Counted from the stretch's first letter, positions 12,572 to 26,126 are shown. The stretch is 64,000 nucleotides of DNA from Microcebus murinus (GCF_040939455.1 NC_134113.1:16974501-17038500); one strand, 5' to 3'. Program-made: numbers and translations. Notes: generated from the letters alone by a model not told the origin.

Positions 12572-12790
12572 TAATAACTATCATTTATTGTATACCTACT
12601 ATGTGTTGTGGTTCTCACATATTTTTTCTCTTCTTTTAGAGTTTAAAACTCTATAAGAAAAAAATTGACTCTAATTTTAGATGAGAAAACTGAGGATCAT
12701 AGAAGTTATGTATATTACCCAAGTTTACACAACTACTAGTGAAAAGGTTGAACACAGATCTGTAATACTCTATAATTTCTGCCCTTTTCC
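12572..12790 (-). repeat. MIR SINE, antisense
   Basis: Begins 'tatcatttattgtataccta' and includes 'gatgagaaaactgaggatca', typical MIR complement text. Confidence 0.6.
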
Positions 12791-15010
12791 TCTGTAGCCA
12801 GCTAGGAGTCGACCTAGAGTATTCTGTTATGTGTACTGAACTAACTTCTCAGAATATAAGGTTATTGTGGCACTTGAAATTTCCTAGTGGGATATTTTTT
12901 CCCCATCAGATACCACACCAATTAGTAGCCTCTTGGCAGTTAACAAAAAGGAAAAAAGTCACCATGAAAATTAGCCTGAATGCTGTGTGAAGTTGGTATC
13001 ATATTATGTATGTAATTCCTAATAAATACTGATAGAGTGTTTATAGAATTTAATGAATTGTTGTAATGGAAATTTGTACTCTGAGACTACTGTCAATGGT
13101 AAATGAATATGATATTTGAGCAATGGTTAAATGTTAAAAGTTGGTTGTGGTTTCTTTCTTTTAATTTTTTAAATTTTTATTTATTTATTTATTTTAAAGA
13201 TGCCAAACTAAAAAAAACAAAGAAAACAGAAACCCAAAGTAACACAAGAAAAAAAAAGATAGTTTATAAGCCAAACCAGAGGCAAACATTTATTCATATA
13301 CCCCACATATTTTCATGAGTTCAATACAGATTTATAGTATACTTTAAAATAAATTTAAAGTACATGTATTTTTCAAAAAAGTAAGGGCCTCAGACTTATG
13401 TTCTTGAAATAAAGAAAGGGTTTTAATCTACCAAAGGCAATAATTTTCTATGACTTTCAGAGATATCAAGGGAAGCTTCATTTAGTATATAAAATTGCCT
13501 TAAGTATATAGTGAGTGGCATAAAAACAGTATTTAATAAGACTATCAAGTCTGCTTAAGGAGAATTTTTCTCATTTAGAAGATAAAGATGCATCACTTAA
13601 AGTAAGGTATAAGATGATAAACGATCAATGGCCTAAGTATAAGATCTTGTTCCCAAAGGTCTTGGCTTTATGTTGTTGTCGTGCAGTATACAAGGAATAA
13701 TATATGTTCAAGTATATTCAGGGTAATGCTCAGTTCCCTTCCCTCCCACTTAATAAAGCACAGAAAGTGAAGAGTTACATTATTAGAGGGATAATCTTAA
13801 ATCTGTTCTAATTTAGATTGTTGGGGTGATAAAAATTGGTTATACGTTTTTCCTTCTCTAAACTATTGTACAATTTAGAAAAAGATGCTAAAGTCAGGGA
13901 TTGAAATATTAGCTTATGGCTACTATTAGGAAATGTGGCTTAATATTCTTCTATGGTGTTAAATACACCCATCCACTCACAGGCAGACAGGTGGACAACT
14001 TGTAGTGCTTACCCCATAGGAATAGGCTGTTAACTGCATTGGGGAAAGGAGACTGTCATCAAAAGGCTGGGTCCCCAGAGAGAAAGCCAGGAAGGACATG
14101 ATTAGGCATGAGTTAGTGCCCTGTATCCTCATCTTACCAATTAGATAAGTCTCTCCCACTTTGAGGAGGAGGTTAGAGAGAAGAAAAGAAGAATAGAAGA
14201 GGATGAGGGTTTCTTCCTAATATTAATAAGAGAACATAGAGGGTTAACATAGGGATGAAGGGTTAATAGTGGTTCTAGGATGAGTTCCCCTACATAGAAA
14301 AGAAAGGTATATTATTTGCAGACTTGAGTATTTAAATTACCATCAAGTCATTTGTAACATATTTCTCAGCTGCTTGCTAAATACCAGGTGTCTCCTCAGT
14401 TAAAAAGAAAGAAAATGCCATTGAAGAATGTTATCATAATAAATATGACAATTGTTATAATGATACAGACTAAGTACTATGAGCTTCCAGAAGACAAAAC
14501 AGCTGTTGAGGAAAATAATGTGTGCTGACTTTTTAAATTTTATTTTTTAAATTATACAAGTGATAAACTCTCCTTATAAAGACTTGATCATAATATGTTA
14601 CTATCCAAAGTTTTCAATATTTTGAATGTTATATGATGGTGCTTTAATAGTTCAACTGGATCAAGAAGTAAAAAAGTAAAATGGAATGTTACTATCATAG
14701 ACCATAATTTTGAAAAATGTTATTAAATATTGCTTAGGATTTTCTAGGCCTTTACTTGTCTTATAAAAGTTGGCTCAAAGTAATTCCAGATGAATTAATT
14801 AAAATAGGATCTTTTATATTTCATCTGTATCATTGATTCCCCTAAGGATATTTTTTACTGGGTTACAGATTGATTCTACAGTTAATTTAACGGCTAAAAG
14901 TGCTTCAGGAGTGCCAGTGTGGGTGCTAACGTGTCTGCACTGTGAACACTAGGGGGCCTCATAAGATCAGCAGTTGGATGCCTTGTATTTTCATTCTGAA
15001 TACAAAGATT

Positions 15011-15091
15011 ATGAGGAGGCATATTTAAATGCCTCCTCATTCATCCTGCTGAGGAAGGATCCAGCAGGAAGACCCCATTCATCCTGCTGAG
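15011..15091. repeat. Inverted and direct repeat patch
   Basis: A perfect 12-bp inverted repeat, atgaggaggcat at 15011-15022 and atgcctcctcat at 15029-15040, has a 6-bp loop. Overlapping it, cattcatcctgctgag occurs twice as a direct repeat (15038-15053 and 15076-15091). No family recognised. Confidence 0.8.
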
Positions 15092-15259
15092 AAGCCTGGC
15101 TCTTGGAAACAAGGTTTAATTCCTGAACTATTTATATTTAATATATTGAAAACACTTTGAAGTCTTCAGAGATAAAAAGAGAATGTCAAAGATGTCATGG
15201 TAGCTATAGGCTTTGGTTATAGAGACTATGTGTTATATGTCTCTCAAAGAACTGGACAT

Positions 15260-18200
15260 TAAGAAAAGTCTCATGGGGTCAATTCATCAAGAAGATAAAA
15301 CAATTGTAAATATATATGCACACCTTGGAGCCCCTAAATATATGAAGCAATTATTAACAGATCAGAAGGGAGAAATAGACAGTAATACAATAATAGGAGG
15401 GGACTTTAATACCCCACTTTCAACAATGGCTAGATCATCCAGACAGAAAATCAATAAGGAAACATACGGCTTGAATTACACTTTAAACCAAATGGATGTA
15501 ACAGATATATACAAAATATTTTATCAAACAGCAGCAGGATATACATTCTTCTCAAGCACACATGGAACATTGTCCAGAATATATCATGTTAGGCTACAAA
15601 ATAAGTCTTAACAGAGAGGACTTTAAGAAGATTGAAGAAGATTGGAATCTAAGAAGACTGAAATCATATCAATTATCTTTTCTAACTACAGTGGCATGAA
15701 ACTAGAAATCAATAATGGGAAGAAAACTAGAAAGTTCACTAATATATGGAAATTAAACAACACACTCCTGAACAACCAATGGGTCAAAGAAGAAATCCAA
15801 AGGGAAATTTAAAAATGTCTTGAGATAAACAAAAATGTAAACACAATATACCAAAACCTAAGGGATGCAAAAAATATCAGTCCTATCAGGGAAGTGGATA
15901 GTGATAAGTGCGTACATTTAGAAGGAAGAAAGATCTCAAATAAACAACCCAACCTAACACCTCAAAGAACTAGAAAAATAAGAATAAATAACCAAAAGTT
16001 AGCATAAGGAAGGAAATAATAAAGATCAGAGCAGGAATAAATCAAATAGAACATAGAAGAACTAAAGTATGTCAACAAAACTAAGAGTTGGTTTTATGAA
16101 AAAATAAAACTGATAAAGCCTTAGACTAAGAAAAGAGAGAAGACTCAAATAAAATCAGAAATGAAAGTGGAGACATTACAATGGATGCCTCAGAAATAAA
16201 AAAGGATTATAAAGCACTATTATGAACAATTTTATGCCATATACCTACCAAGATTGAATCAGGAAGAAATAGAAAGCATGAACAGACCAATAACAAATAC
16301 AAAGACTGAAGTAGTAATTAAAAACCTCACAACAAAGAAAAGCCCAGCACCAGATGGCTGCAAGGCTAAATTCTACCAAACGTTCAAAAAAATTAGTACC
16401 AATCCTTCTTAAACTCTTCCAAAAGAATAGAACTAGAGGGAACACTTCCAAACTCATTTTCTGAGGCCAGCATCACCCTGATACCAAAGCCAGACAAAGA
16501 CATCACAAGAAAAGAAAACTATAGGCCAATATCTCTGATGAACATAGCTATAAAAATTCTCAGTAAAATACTAGCAAACTGAATTCAACAATATATCAAA
16601 AATATTATATATCATGACTATGTGGGCTTTATCCCTGGGAGGCAAGGCTGGTGTAACATGTACAAATCAAGGGGCAGGGTGTGAGAGAAGTGAGGGAAGA
16701 AAAACTACCAGTAGATACAATGTGTACTATTCAGGTAACAAGTACACTAAAAACCCAGATGTCACTGCTGTACAATTCACCCACGTAACCAAAAACCACT
16801 TATACCACTATAACTATTGGAAAAAACCCCAACAAAATATAGAGCACAGCTTAAACTAAAAGTAAAAAAAATACATGCAGATCAATCAGTGTGATACACC
16901 ACAGTGTGATAAAGAAAATACCTAGGAATAAATTTAATCAAGGAGATAAAATAACTCTACAATAAAACTATAAAACATTAATGAAAGAAGTTGAAGAGGA
17001 CAAAAATAAATGGAAAGATATCTGACATTCATCATTGGAAGAATTAGTATTGTTAAAATGTTCATGCTACTCAAAGCAATATATGGTTCAATGCAATCTC
17101 TGTCAAAATTGTAGTGACATTTTTTATAGAAAAAATAAAAAGAATCCTAAATTTCATGTGGAACTACAAAAGACCCCAAATAGCCAAAGCAATCTTGAGA
17201 AAGAAAAAGAAAGTTGGAGGCATCACACTTCCTGATTTCAAATTATATCACAAACCCATAGTAATCAAAACAGTATTGTACTGGCATAAAAATAGACACA
17301 TAGATTAATGGAGCAGAATAGAGAGCCCAGAAGTAAAACCAAGCATATACAGTCAACTAATTTTTAGCAAGGGCACCAGGAAGACACAATGAAGAAAGAA
17401 TACTCTCTTCAATAAATGGTGTTGGGAAAACTGGATATCCACATGCAAAAGAATGAAACTGGATCCCTTATCTTACACTACATAGAAAAATCAACTAAAA
17501 ATGGATAAAAGGCCTAAACATAAGACTTGAAGCCATAAAACTCCAGAAGAAAACACAGGAGAAAAGATCCTTGACATTGATGTTGGCAATGATTTTTTAG
17601 ATATCACATCAAAAACTCAGACAACAAAAGCAAAAGTAAACAAGTGAGGCTGCATCAAACTAAAAAGTTTCTGCACAGCAAAAGAAACAATCAACAAAAG
17701 GAAACGGCAGCTTATGAGTTGGGAGAAGATATTTGTGAACCATGTATCTGATAAAGGGTTAATATCCAAACTATATAAGGAGCTCACACAGTTCAATAGC
17801 TAAAAAACAACCCAATTAAAAAATGGGCAAAGGACCTGAATAGACATTTCTCCCCACAGGACATAAAAATGTCCAACAGGTATATGAAAACGTGCTGAAC
17901 ATCGCTAATCATCAGGGAAATGCAAACCAAAACCACAATGAGATATCACTTCAGCCTTGTTAGAATGGCTATTATCAATAAAACAAGAGATAACAGGTGT
18001 TAGAGAGGATGTGGAGAAAGGGAATCCTTGTACACTGTTGATAGGAATTTAAATTGGTACAGCTAATATGGGAAATAGTATGGAAGCTCTTCAAAAAATT
18101 AAAAATATAACTACCATATGATCCAGCAATCTCTCTTTGGGTACATACCCAAAGGGAATGAAATCAGCACCTCATACCAATATCTGCACTCCCATGTTCA

Positions 18201-18795
18201 TTGAAGCATTATTCACAATAGCCAAGTTATGGAAACAAATGTTTGTCAACAGATGAGTAGATAAAAAAATTGTGGTATATACAGCCCAGTTACAATGGGA
18301 TATTATTCAGCCTTAAAAAAGGAATTTCTGCCATTTGCAACAACATGGATGAACCTGGAAGACATTATGTCAAGTGAAATAAGCCAGACACAGAAAGAAA
18401 AATACTGTATGATCTCATTTATATATGGAATCTGTAAAAAAAAAAAAGTCAGATACATAGAAACAAAGAGTAGAGAATGGTAGTTATGGGAGATGAGGGT
18501 GAGGCAAGAAATGGGGAGATGTAGGTCAAAGGGTACAACATTGCAGTGATGTGGGATGAATAATTCTAGAGATCTAACATACAGCATGAGGGCTATAGTT
18601 AGTAATAGTGTATGGTACACGGGATGTTTATCAAGAGAGTAGACTTTAGGTGCACTTAACCAAAAAAAGGGAGGGATAAATATGTGAAATGATAGATGTT
18701 AATTCTCTTGACTGCAATAACCATTTTACTATGTATAAGTTTATCAAAACGCCATGTTATACACCTTAAAAATATACAAGAAAAAACATATCTTA
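15260..18795 (+). mobile_element. L1 (LINE-1), sense, 5'-truncated and decayed
   Basis: Begins inside ORF2. The endonuclease domain is visible near 15300-15610 with the GGDFNTPL motif. Reverse transcriptase text follows ('gggctttatccctgggaggc' near 16625), then the C-terminal part (17100-18480) and a 3'UTR ending near 'atgttatacaccttaaaaat'. Frames are broken by many stops and shifts. An L1 tail is inserted at 16671-16872, and at about 16905 part of the RT domain (several hundred bp by comparison with ORF2 order) is missing. The 3' end is of an old L1M type. No functional product is possible. Confidence 0.9.
16671..16872 (+). mobile_element. Short L1 3' end nested in the L1 ORF2
   Basis: Reads as an L1 3'UTR: 'gatacaatgtgtactattca', 'gtacactaaaaacccagatg' and a degenerate A-rich end. 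It interrupts the RT region of the host L1. Flanking acatgtacaaatcaa (16656-16670) and acatgcagatcaa (16873-16885) look like a decayed target duplication. Confidence 0.65.
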
Positions 18796-18989
18796 ATTAT
18801 AATACTCAGAAAATTGGATATTCTGAAATGACTTCAAACAGCCCTCTTATATTGTGTTAGCTTTCATAAACGTACTAAGGCTCACTCCACGTTCGTTCCA
18901 TGTGCTACCTTTCTTTTGGTCCTGCTAAAACTTGCTGATTTCTGATATCTGAAGTTAATATAGAATTTTCTCCCTTTGTCCCTCCACTC

Positions 18990-19700
18990 CTCTGAAAAAG
19001 AACAAAGCAAATAAGCCCAAAGCTTTCTTTACTCCTATTGGCTATATTTTTTCTAATCACCTTGAATAACTCTTTATTGCTTAGCAGACAAAGTTCAAGT
19101 TTTTAACGTGGTATTTAGGCCTCCTGAGGTCTGCAGGCATTTATGTTTTCAAGTTCCTGCCTGCTTCTTCCTTTCTTGTGTCTTTTTCTTTTCTGTTTTT
19201 TTTTTTTTAAGAGTTGGCATCTTGCTGTGTTGCTCAGGTTTGTCTCAAACTCCTGGGCTCAAGACTTCTAAGTAGCTGGGACCTCAGCCACTGTGCTCAG
19301 CTATTTTTCTTATACCTTTTACTCTGGCCAAACTCAGCTATTTACTGATCTCATATACCAACTTTGGGTTATTTTTTATTTTTTATGTCATTCCCCTCCT
19401 GAATTCATCCCTTCTTCCCATCAAGGCCAATCAGAATCCTTCTCACTTGTTAGGTCTAAATTTACAGATTTTCTTAATCTTAGGTGATCTGTTTTCTCCT
19501 CTGAATTCCTGTGGCACTTTATTGACACCTTACGACATTCTTTCTGTTTGGCCAGTCATTATAGCTTTTTGGTAAAAAAAAAAAAAAATACCTTCCCTTA
19601 TGAGAGTATAAACTTCTCGAGGACAAAACTGTGTTATTTTGCTTATTTAATTTTTTTGTGGTACCCTATAGTGCCATATATATCAGATGTTTAATAAATA
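18990..19700 (+). mobile_element. L2 (LINE-2) 3' region, sense
   Basis: Diverged L2 text, e.g. 'agacaaagttcaagttttta', and near the end 'gtataaacttctcgaggaca' and 'cagatgtttaataaata'. It is interrupted by an Alu monomer at about 19196-19300. Confidence 0.55.
19196..19300 (-). mobile_element. Alu-monomer-like fragment (FLAM/FRAM type), antisense
   Basis: A poly(T) start is followed by 'ttgctgtgttgctcaggttt', 'ctcaaactcctgggctcaag' and 'aagtagctgggacctcagcc'. Only about 100 bp, so probably a free monomer or remnant. Confidence 0.6.
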
Positions 19701-21004
19701 GCACTTTGCCAAATGCTTTATTAGTTTTGAAAGCACTCCAATTAATGTGATTAGAAGTTATTCAGAAAGTGTTATATGCATATAAAACAGGATAACCCTC
19801 TGAATGATTTTGGTACAGTAACTGTCCAATAATACAATAGATTGTAACAAAAAAAAAATCCTTTTAATGAGGACATAGTATTGGAGAAATATTGGAAGGG
19901 TATTTTGCCTTAGCAGAAGGTATCTAGAAATTAATACCACTGCAGAAAAATAAAGTGGTAACATGTGGCTAGAAAAGATGTATTTCAAATGGAAATACAA
20001 AAGAGGAAATAGAAAGAGAGTAATCTAAGTTCAGGATTATCATGTACTTTGGTGTGACTTGCAGAGAAAATATAAAAGCATTTATACATTCATATAGTAA
20101 TGTTTAATTATATAGTAATCTTTAAAAGCTATTAAAAGGATTCAACATTGGCCTACAACTAGAATACCTATCTGCCCTTTCTTTCTTTATGTTTGCATAA
20201 GTTCAAGAGGATTTCAGAACCTTCTTCTCAAGTATTTATAACTACATGGGCATATAATTCTTGAATGTGCATGATATTTATTGATTTGGAGAAATTATTA
20301 GATTCTCTTTTTAGGCAAGATCTGAGAAGCAAAATGTTGATTGATTTTTTACTCTTCAAGGTTAACTTTAAAAAGATGGCTTAGTTGAAGCTATGAGAGC
20401 AAATAGCAATCAGCCTCAGGTTACTTCATTCCTGTGGAGACTAGCAGAGATGCCACCTGGTTATTTACAGGGCATTCTAGAATATCACTGCCTTAAGTGG
20501 TGATGTGAGTAGAATCTAAATTTATCTTCAATGTCACTATGCTTGAGAGATTTTTAGCACTGTAACATCTTAGGATAGAGTGATTTCTAGCATATAAGTT
20601 CCCTAAGAAAATTCTGATGGTTATTAAGGGGCATTTAGAAAAACAATTGTTTGCACCTTACAGTGCCCATTGCTTTGTTCTTCACACAGAAACAGCTAAT
20701 ATACAAAAATTGTCACTTGTAACAGCTACATCTTTCAGAAGAATTTGGGATGAGAATGTTATTAATTAAATGATACAATAGTAGTTGCAAAATGCTACCA
20801 GTAGTATAATAAAAGGTGAAAGCCATGAATCACAAAAGATGGCAGTTATGTTTGGCAGTTAGGTGGAATCAGAGCAATTTGAACCCCTTTAGCTGTGTTC
20901 ATCTTTACTTTTCTGTAGTATGCCTGTATCACAGAATTAGTACTAATGTATATGGACATTTATTGGGCTTAAAATTCCAAAAACTTTTAAATGTTATATA
21001 TACC

Positions 21005-21479
21005 TGTATTTTCTACTGCTGCTGTAACAAGTTACCAAAACCTGTTGCTTAAAACAATAGAAATGTGGTTTTTTTTACAGTTCTGGAGGCCAGCAGTTCA
21101 AAATGAGTTATACAGGGCTAAAGCCAAGGTTTTGTCAGGGCTGGTTCCTTCTGGAGATTTCAGGGGAGAATCTGTTCATTGCCTTTTCCATCTGGTGTCG
21201 CTGGCGTTCCTTGGCTTGTGTCCACACTACTCCAGTCTCTGCTTCTGTGGTCACATTGCTTCTTCCTCTCCTGTAGCTAGATCTCCTCTTGCCTCCTTCT
21301 TGTAAGGACACCTGTGATTGCATTTAGGACTCATCCAAATAATCCAGGATACCATTCCCATCTTGAAATCCTTGACTTAATCACATCTGCAAAGCCCCTT
21401 TTGCCTTATAAGGTAACAGTCACAGGTTCTGTGTTTTAAGATGTATATATTATGTGGGCCATTATTTAGCCTCACCACA
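21005..21479 (-). mobile_element. Solo LTR of MaLR/MLT1 type, antisense
   Basis: On the - strand it runs from TGTGGTGAGGC to ...GAAAATACA, with typical MaLR phrases such as the complement of 'cagttctggaggccagcag' and 'taaggacacctgtgattgca'. Flanks atacc (21000-21004) and gtacc (21480-21484) fit a 5-bp target duplication with one change. It is an ancient retroviral-like LTR with no coding region. Confidence 0.7.
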
Positions 21480-21929
21480 GTACCCATTATAATATACCCA
21501 GATTTTAATACAAAATATTATTTTAACCAGGATCTTTTCAACGTGTTTCATTTAGAAGAAAGACATTATGTTACATTTTAATATCAATGCAGAAGTTTGT
21601 GGTTAGCTTTTAATTGACCATTTTCTCATGCTGATTAGTATTTTTCTAAAAATAATTCTTTAATTTTATGACACCTATAAAGCACCAATATATCCTAAAA
21701 ATAGGAATGTTTGTAGCATCTTCCCTTTTTTCTATATTTGTAATTTTTCCCTAGCTATCAAAATTAGATTAGAAGTTAGCCAGAGATAAGTTAGTAGGGT
21801 CCTATACAACTACACAGATGGTCTAATTTGGTGGGAATGGGCATGTTGATTAGGCAGGATATTGAAATAGAATACATTTCAGTAAATCATTTGGAAATTT
21901 TGGTTTTATCATGGTTTCCCCACTCTTTT

Positions 21930-22802
21930 TTTAATGTTTAAAAAACTTATTTGTAGATAATTTTATACTTACATAATAGTTGCAAAATCAAAACAGTACA
22001 AAAACACCTACATATCCTTTACCTAGATTCACCTAATGTTACATTTTACTCTATTTGCTTTACCTTTTCTCTCTTTCTCTATATTCATATGAATGTTCTT
22101 TGTCTTTAATGACATTGACATTTTTGAAGAATATAGTCCCAACTCCTTTTTTTTTCCATTGTTAGATCTTTAAAAAATTGGATATAATTCATATACCATG
22201 CAATTCACGTTTTTAAAGTATATAACTTAGCAGTTTTTGGTATATTCATAAGATTGTACAGCCATCACTGTGATCTAATTCCAGAACATTTTCATCATCC
22301 CAAAGAGAAACCCTGTACATTTTAGCAGTCACTCCTCATTCCACCCTTCCTGCAGCCCCTGACAACTACTAATCTACTTACTATCTCTTTGGATTTGCCT
22401 ATTCTGGGCATTTCATATAAACGGAATCATATAATATATGACCCTTTGTGTCTGGTTTCTTTCACTTAACATAATATCTGCAAGGTTCATCCATGTTGTA
22501 ACATGAATCAGTACTGAATCATATTAAGTGCAGAATAATATTGCATCGTATGGCTTAATAAGGCTGAATAATATTTCATTTATGCATATATCACATTTTA
22601 TTTATCCATTCACCATTTGATGGACATTTAGGTTGCTTCTACTTTTTGGCCACTATGAATAAGGCTACTAATGAACATTCCTGTATGAGTTTTTAAGATA
22701 AACATCTTTTCTATTCTCTTGAGCATATTAATACATCTAGGAGTAGAATTTTGGGGTCATGTGGGTCAGGTTAAACTATGTTTAAGTTTTTGGGAACTGC
22801 CC
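21930..22802 (-). mobile_element. Old L1 3' region, antisense
   Basis: Complement of an L1M 3'UTR and ORF2 end: 'cattttcatcatcccaaaga', 'ggatttgcctattctgggca', 'ggttcatccatgttgtaaca'. No open frame. It is similar in kind to the copy at 560-1721. Confidence 0.75.
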
Positions 22803-24519
22803 ACTCATTATTTTTAGTTTCTTTCCTGAGAAATTTTTCCTCCTCTTTGGAAATTCAGAGCAGTGATTCTGGGGTTTGGCTGATGGGTGCTTTTTCAACT
22901 TCAGATGTCCTTCCAGAGATTTAATGTTTAAGATAACTTCTTTAAAGCCTAGCATGATGCTCCTCTCTTGACCTGAGAATAAATACTAAGATGGTCTGAC
23001 CTAGCAGAATAGTTCTTTTCATTTTTGTTTAGTAGATTTCAGTGCTTTTAGTTTTCTTTTTGGTCCAATTAAAGAGATTGTTGGCAACCTTAGTTGTTTT
23101 AGGAGATTGGAATGCTTCCTAACTGGGATGTTATTTATCATTATCTAATGGCTTACAAGGAGAACTGGGAATCCATTCAACAAATAAAGGGTTTTTTTCA
23201 TCTTAAAAAATCATGGAGAAAATGACCCTAAATGTAGCATTAGTCAGATTCCTTTAAATGGAAGAAAATATAAAAATGAATTTTAGCAGTATAATTATTT
23301 TAAAGATGTGATGGCAAATCTAGATAAAGCCATGGGAATAAAATTTGTTTAGGTATTAGTTTAATATCTATAATAATTGCTTTTTCCAACCTGATGGGAC
23401 AAAAATAAAAAATTTGAGTATCTAGTTCAAGCATCTTTAGTCATAGGTGAGAAGATCTTTTAATATCTTAAGAAGCTAAAGAAATATAAAATTCAATCAA
23501 AGACAAGAGTTGGAATAATAGTTGCAGAATTCTGTGGCATATTGGCAAAATTAAACAACATTTAACTTAGATTAAGTAATCTAAGACTGTAGGCTACAAG
23601 GACTGTGAGATCAACACTGTCTTTAAGTTATAAAACCCTTAATATACAAAATAAATAATAGAGTCATTGAGAAGAATTCAGGTATGTCCCAGCTGAAATC
23701 TCTCATGATAGTGAAACTTTGATCAGCTAAAGTGATCACCAAAAATGCCTTGGGATGAAATAACTGTTTCAATAAGGGGTATGCAACTTTAACTCTAAGG
23801 AGATTTAATAAAGTATAAAAATATTTAAGAATCAAGCTCATGGAATTAGTAGTTTTATGCTAAAGAGGTAGTATATATTTATTTCATATACTCATTAGAG
23901 TAACATGCCAGTCTTCTAATTTCATTTTTAAAGTTATAATTAAATAATTATTCTTGTGATTGTTAAATAGAAATGTTACCAAATTTGTATACATTATATG
24001 AATATTTACAAAAACTTAAGTGTCACCATAGTTATACATTTCATTTATTAGATTTATAAATACTGCTTTAAGTACTTGGAAACTTTTGCGATATAAGTGA
24101 AATGTCTAAAGTAAATATACTTTTTCGGGGTATTTAAGTATGTAAATGTGACCAAATATTATTCCAAACTCTTAAAAAAAATTTTTGGTTAAATGATGGT
24201 CATTGTAAATGTAATATTGTTAAATGCTTGATTGTTTTGTTTTGCTTTATGTAGTATTGGACTTTGTTCTTGTAGGCAGATATTTATGGATTAGCTTGAG
24301 CTTTATAAGGCTTGACTTGAAGCTTTATTGGGGCAGAATCTAGAGCAAACATTACTCTAGGGCCAGCCCTACTACTAATACATGACCCTTGTTGGGTCTC
24401 TACTGAGTTCTCTTGGTGTTCAAAGAGGCCTCTTCTCTTTAAGGAGCTAGATCTTGAATGACTTCCAGCCCTATGTAAACTCTGTGAATTTCTCCCCAAT
24501 TATTCTTGACCTAGCCTTG

Positions 24520-24780
24520 TGGAGTTCACTCCAACATGCATGGCTGAGGATGCAGTTCTCAAGCTCTTTTCTCTGATAGCTTCCTCTTCTCCAGTATTCT
24601 ACCCTGTAAATTCCTGCTGCCTCAGCCTCACTCTGCCAGAGTTCTCCTCCCTGAGCTGTGGGCTATATGATCCTGTAGTCAGAAAGCTGGGGCTACTGTG
24701 GGGATCATCTCATTTGTCTCCTTTCTCTCAGGAATCAGAGTCTTGCAATGCCTGTTGCCTAGTGTCTGAAAACAGTTGAG
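24520..24780 (-). mobile_element. Probable old L1 fragment, antisense
   Basis: Phrases such as 'tctcaggaatcagagtcttg' and 'tagtgtctgaaaacagttga' resemble the 5' part of old L1M/HAL1-like elements read in reverse. Assigned by text resemblance only. Confidence 0.4.
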
Positions 24781-25084
24781 ATACACACACTCATGTGCAC
24801 ACACACATAAATCTTCTAGTCATTTCTGAAAGCATATTTAAAATTTTGTTTAGAGATGGCATATGTCATGTCTACAAAGCCATAAAAATGGCCATACCCA
24901 ACTCTCTGTCATCGAGGCAGAGAGTTGACTCTCTCTTGGGAAAGCCTAACAAGAATGGGGAGGGAATGAATAATTGTAAGTAAGATGGTCTAGCAGAGAG
25001 AGGTAACAAAGTCCTGGCAACCCAGTGTTTCCCAAATTGCAAGATATTAATAATAATGGTGATGACAGTGATGATAATGATAAT

Positions 25085-25315
25085 GATAGTAAGTGTTCAA
25101 TAAATGTTAGCCATGTGCTAGTGTTAATACTTACATATAGTAACTCTCTCAAGAGTCACAGTAAATCCATGAGGTAGGTACTATTGTTACCATTTTATAG
25201 ATAAGGACATTGAAACTTAATAAAGTTAAATTTTTTGTCTAAGGTAAGTTGGACCCAGGTGTGAAAACTAGGTAGTCTGGCCAAATTATGGTTAATACAG
25301 TGTACTATGTTCCAT
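25085..25315 (-). repeat. MIR SINE, antisense
   Basis: Text 'aataaatgttagccatgtgc', 'ccatgaggtaggtactattg' and 'cattttatagataaggacat' is MIR complement. Confidence 0.65.
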
Positions 25316-25499
25316 CTTCATGTATTAAAGATTCTGAGTAGTTTTGCTTAACTTTATTAAACCTAGTTTTTCAATTTATTTTGAAACTTGGATATCTATT
25401 AATATTATCAATTGATGGCTAATATTTCATGGAGTGCTTGTACTATAAAATCCTTGTGGACAAAACTAATGTCCTACTTGACTTTATAATTTGTAATTA

Positions 25500-25720
25500 A
25501 GAGAACTAACTTTGGTATCAAACACATCATTTTCTCCCAGCCCTCCCTACCTCCTTACTGTATTCTTAAGCCCTGAAGCCTCAGTTTCCTCATAAAATAG
25601 AAATGACAGTGTCTCCCTCACACTGATGGGGACACTTAACTGAGATGATGAATATAAAGCATTTAGCTTAGTGCTTGGTAAATAATAGGAGCCAAATAAA
25701 TGTTAGCGTTTTTGCTATTG
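25500..25720 (+). repeat. MIR SINE, sense
   Basis: Contains 'gcctcagtttcctcataaaa' and ends 'agtgcttggtaaataatagg' then 'aataaatgttagc', the MIR 3' end. Confidence 0.65.
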
Positions 25721-25978
25721 TTGTTCTTACTGTTATTATGGTTATTGCTATTTCCACATAGGTCACACAGCTATTTCCATAAATGTTTGTAGAATAATGT
25801 GTTTGTTTTCAGTTGTATTATTTAATATTTTTACTTTTTCTACAGTTCTAAATTTGTTTGAAATTTATTAAAAATATATAACATGTTACTATGTTTAATG
25901 ATATCCTATCTTCCAATAATTTAGATTTGCTACATAGAAGAGAGATTGAAATGTCTCTCTGTCTTCTTTTAATTTTAG

Positions 25979-26126
25979 AGACGTATTACTACATTTCTCC
26001 ATTAGTTGGTGTCTTTTTCTTGGCTCTGACTCCTATCTGGATTATAATAGCTGCCAAGCATCCAGCCACAAGGACAGTTCTCCATTCAGGCTGGGAGCCC
26101 GTCATAACAGCTATGGTTATAAGTAG
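25979..26126 (+). CDS. SLC41A2: SLC41A2 internal coding exon, start of second MgtE-like domain, 148 bp
   Basis: The acceptor is cttttaattttag and the donor is ag|gttagt, a weaker match than the other donors because position +3 is T. The exon enters in phase 1, completing a Glu codon, and leaves with two bases of a split Ser. It encodes [20 protein letters not shown] followed by a run of Ile, then [18 protein letters not shown] and ITAMVIS. A long hydrophobic helix (about exon residues 4-24) precedes a basic cytosolic loop, and the start of the next helix follows. In the family this opens the second MgtE domain; HSGWEPV mirrors the entry of the first domain. Just after the donor lies a TG/TATG-rich stretch (26138-26186) that could affect splicing, though this is speculation. 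Confidence 0.94.

Larger units (their letters stand above)
12445..25978 (+). other. Intron, 13.5 kb
   Basis: Holds an antisense MIR (12572-12790), a small hairpin/direct-repeat patch (15011-15091), a sense L1 with a nested L1 tail (about 15260-18795), L2 with an Alu monomer (about 18990-19700), an MLT1-type LTR (21005-21479), antisense L1 (about 21930-22802), a likely L1 fragment (about 24520-24780) and two MIRs (25085-25720). I see nothing recognisable in 12800-14890, 19700-21000 and 22810-24500. Confidence 0.8.

Noticed and set aside
15213..15611. 132-codon open frame
   Set aside because: It is part of a decayed L1 ORF2 endonuclease domain (GGDFNTPL), in line with L1 text on both sides; not a host gene.
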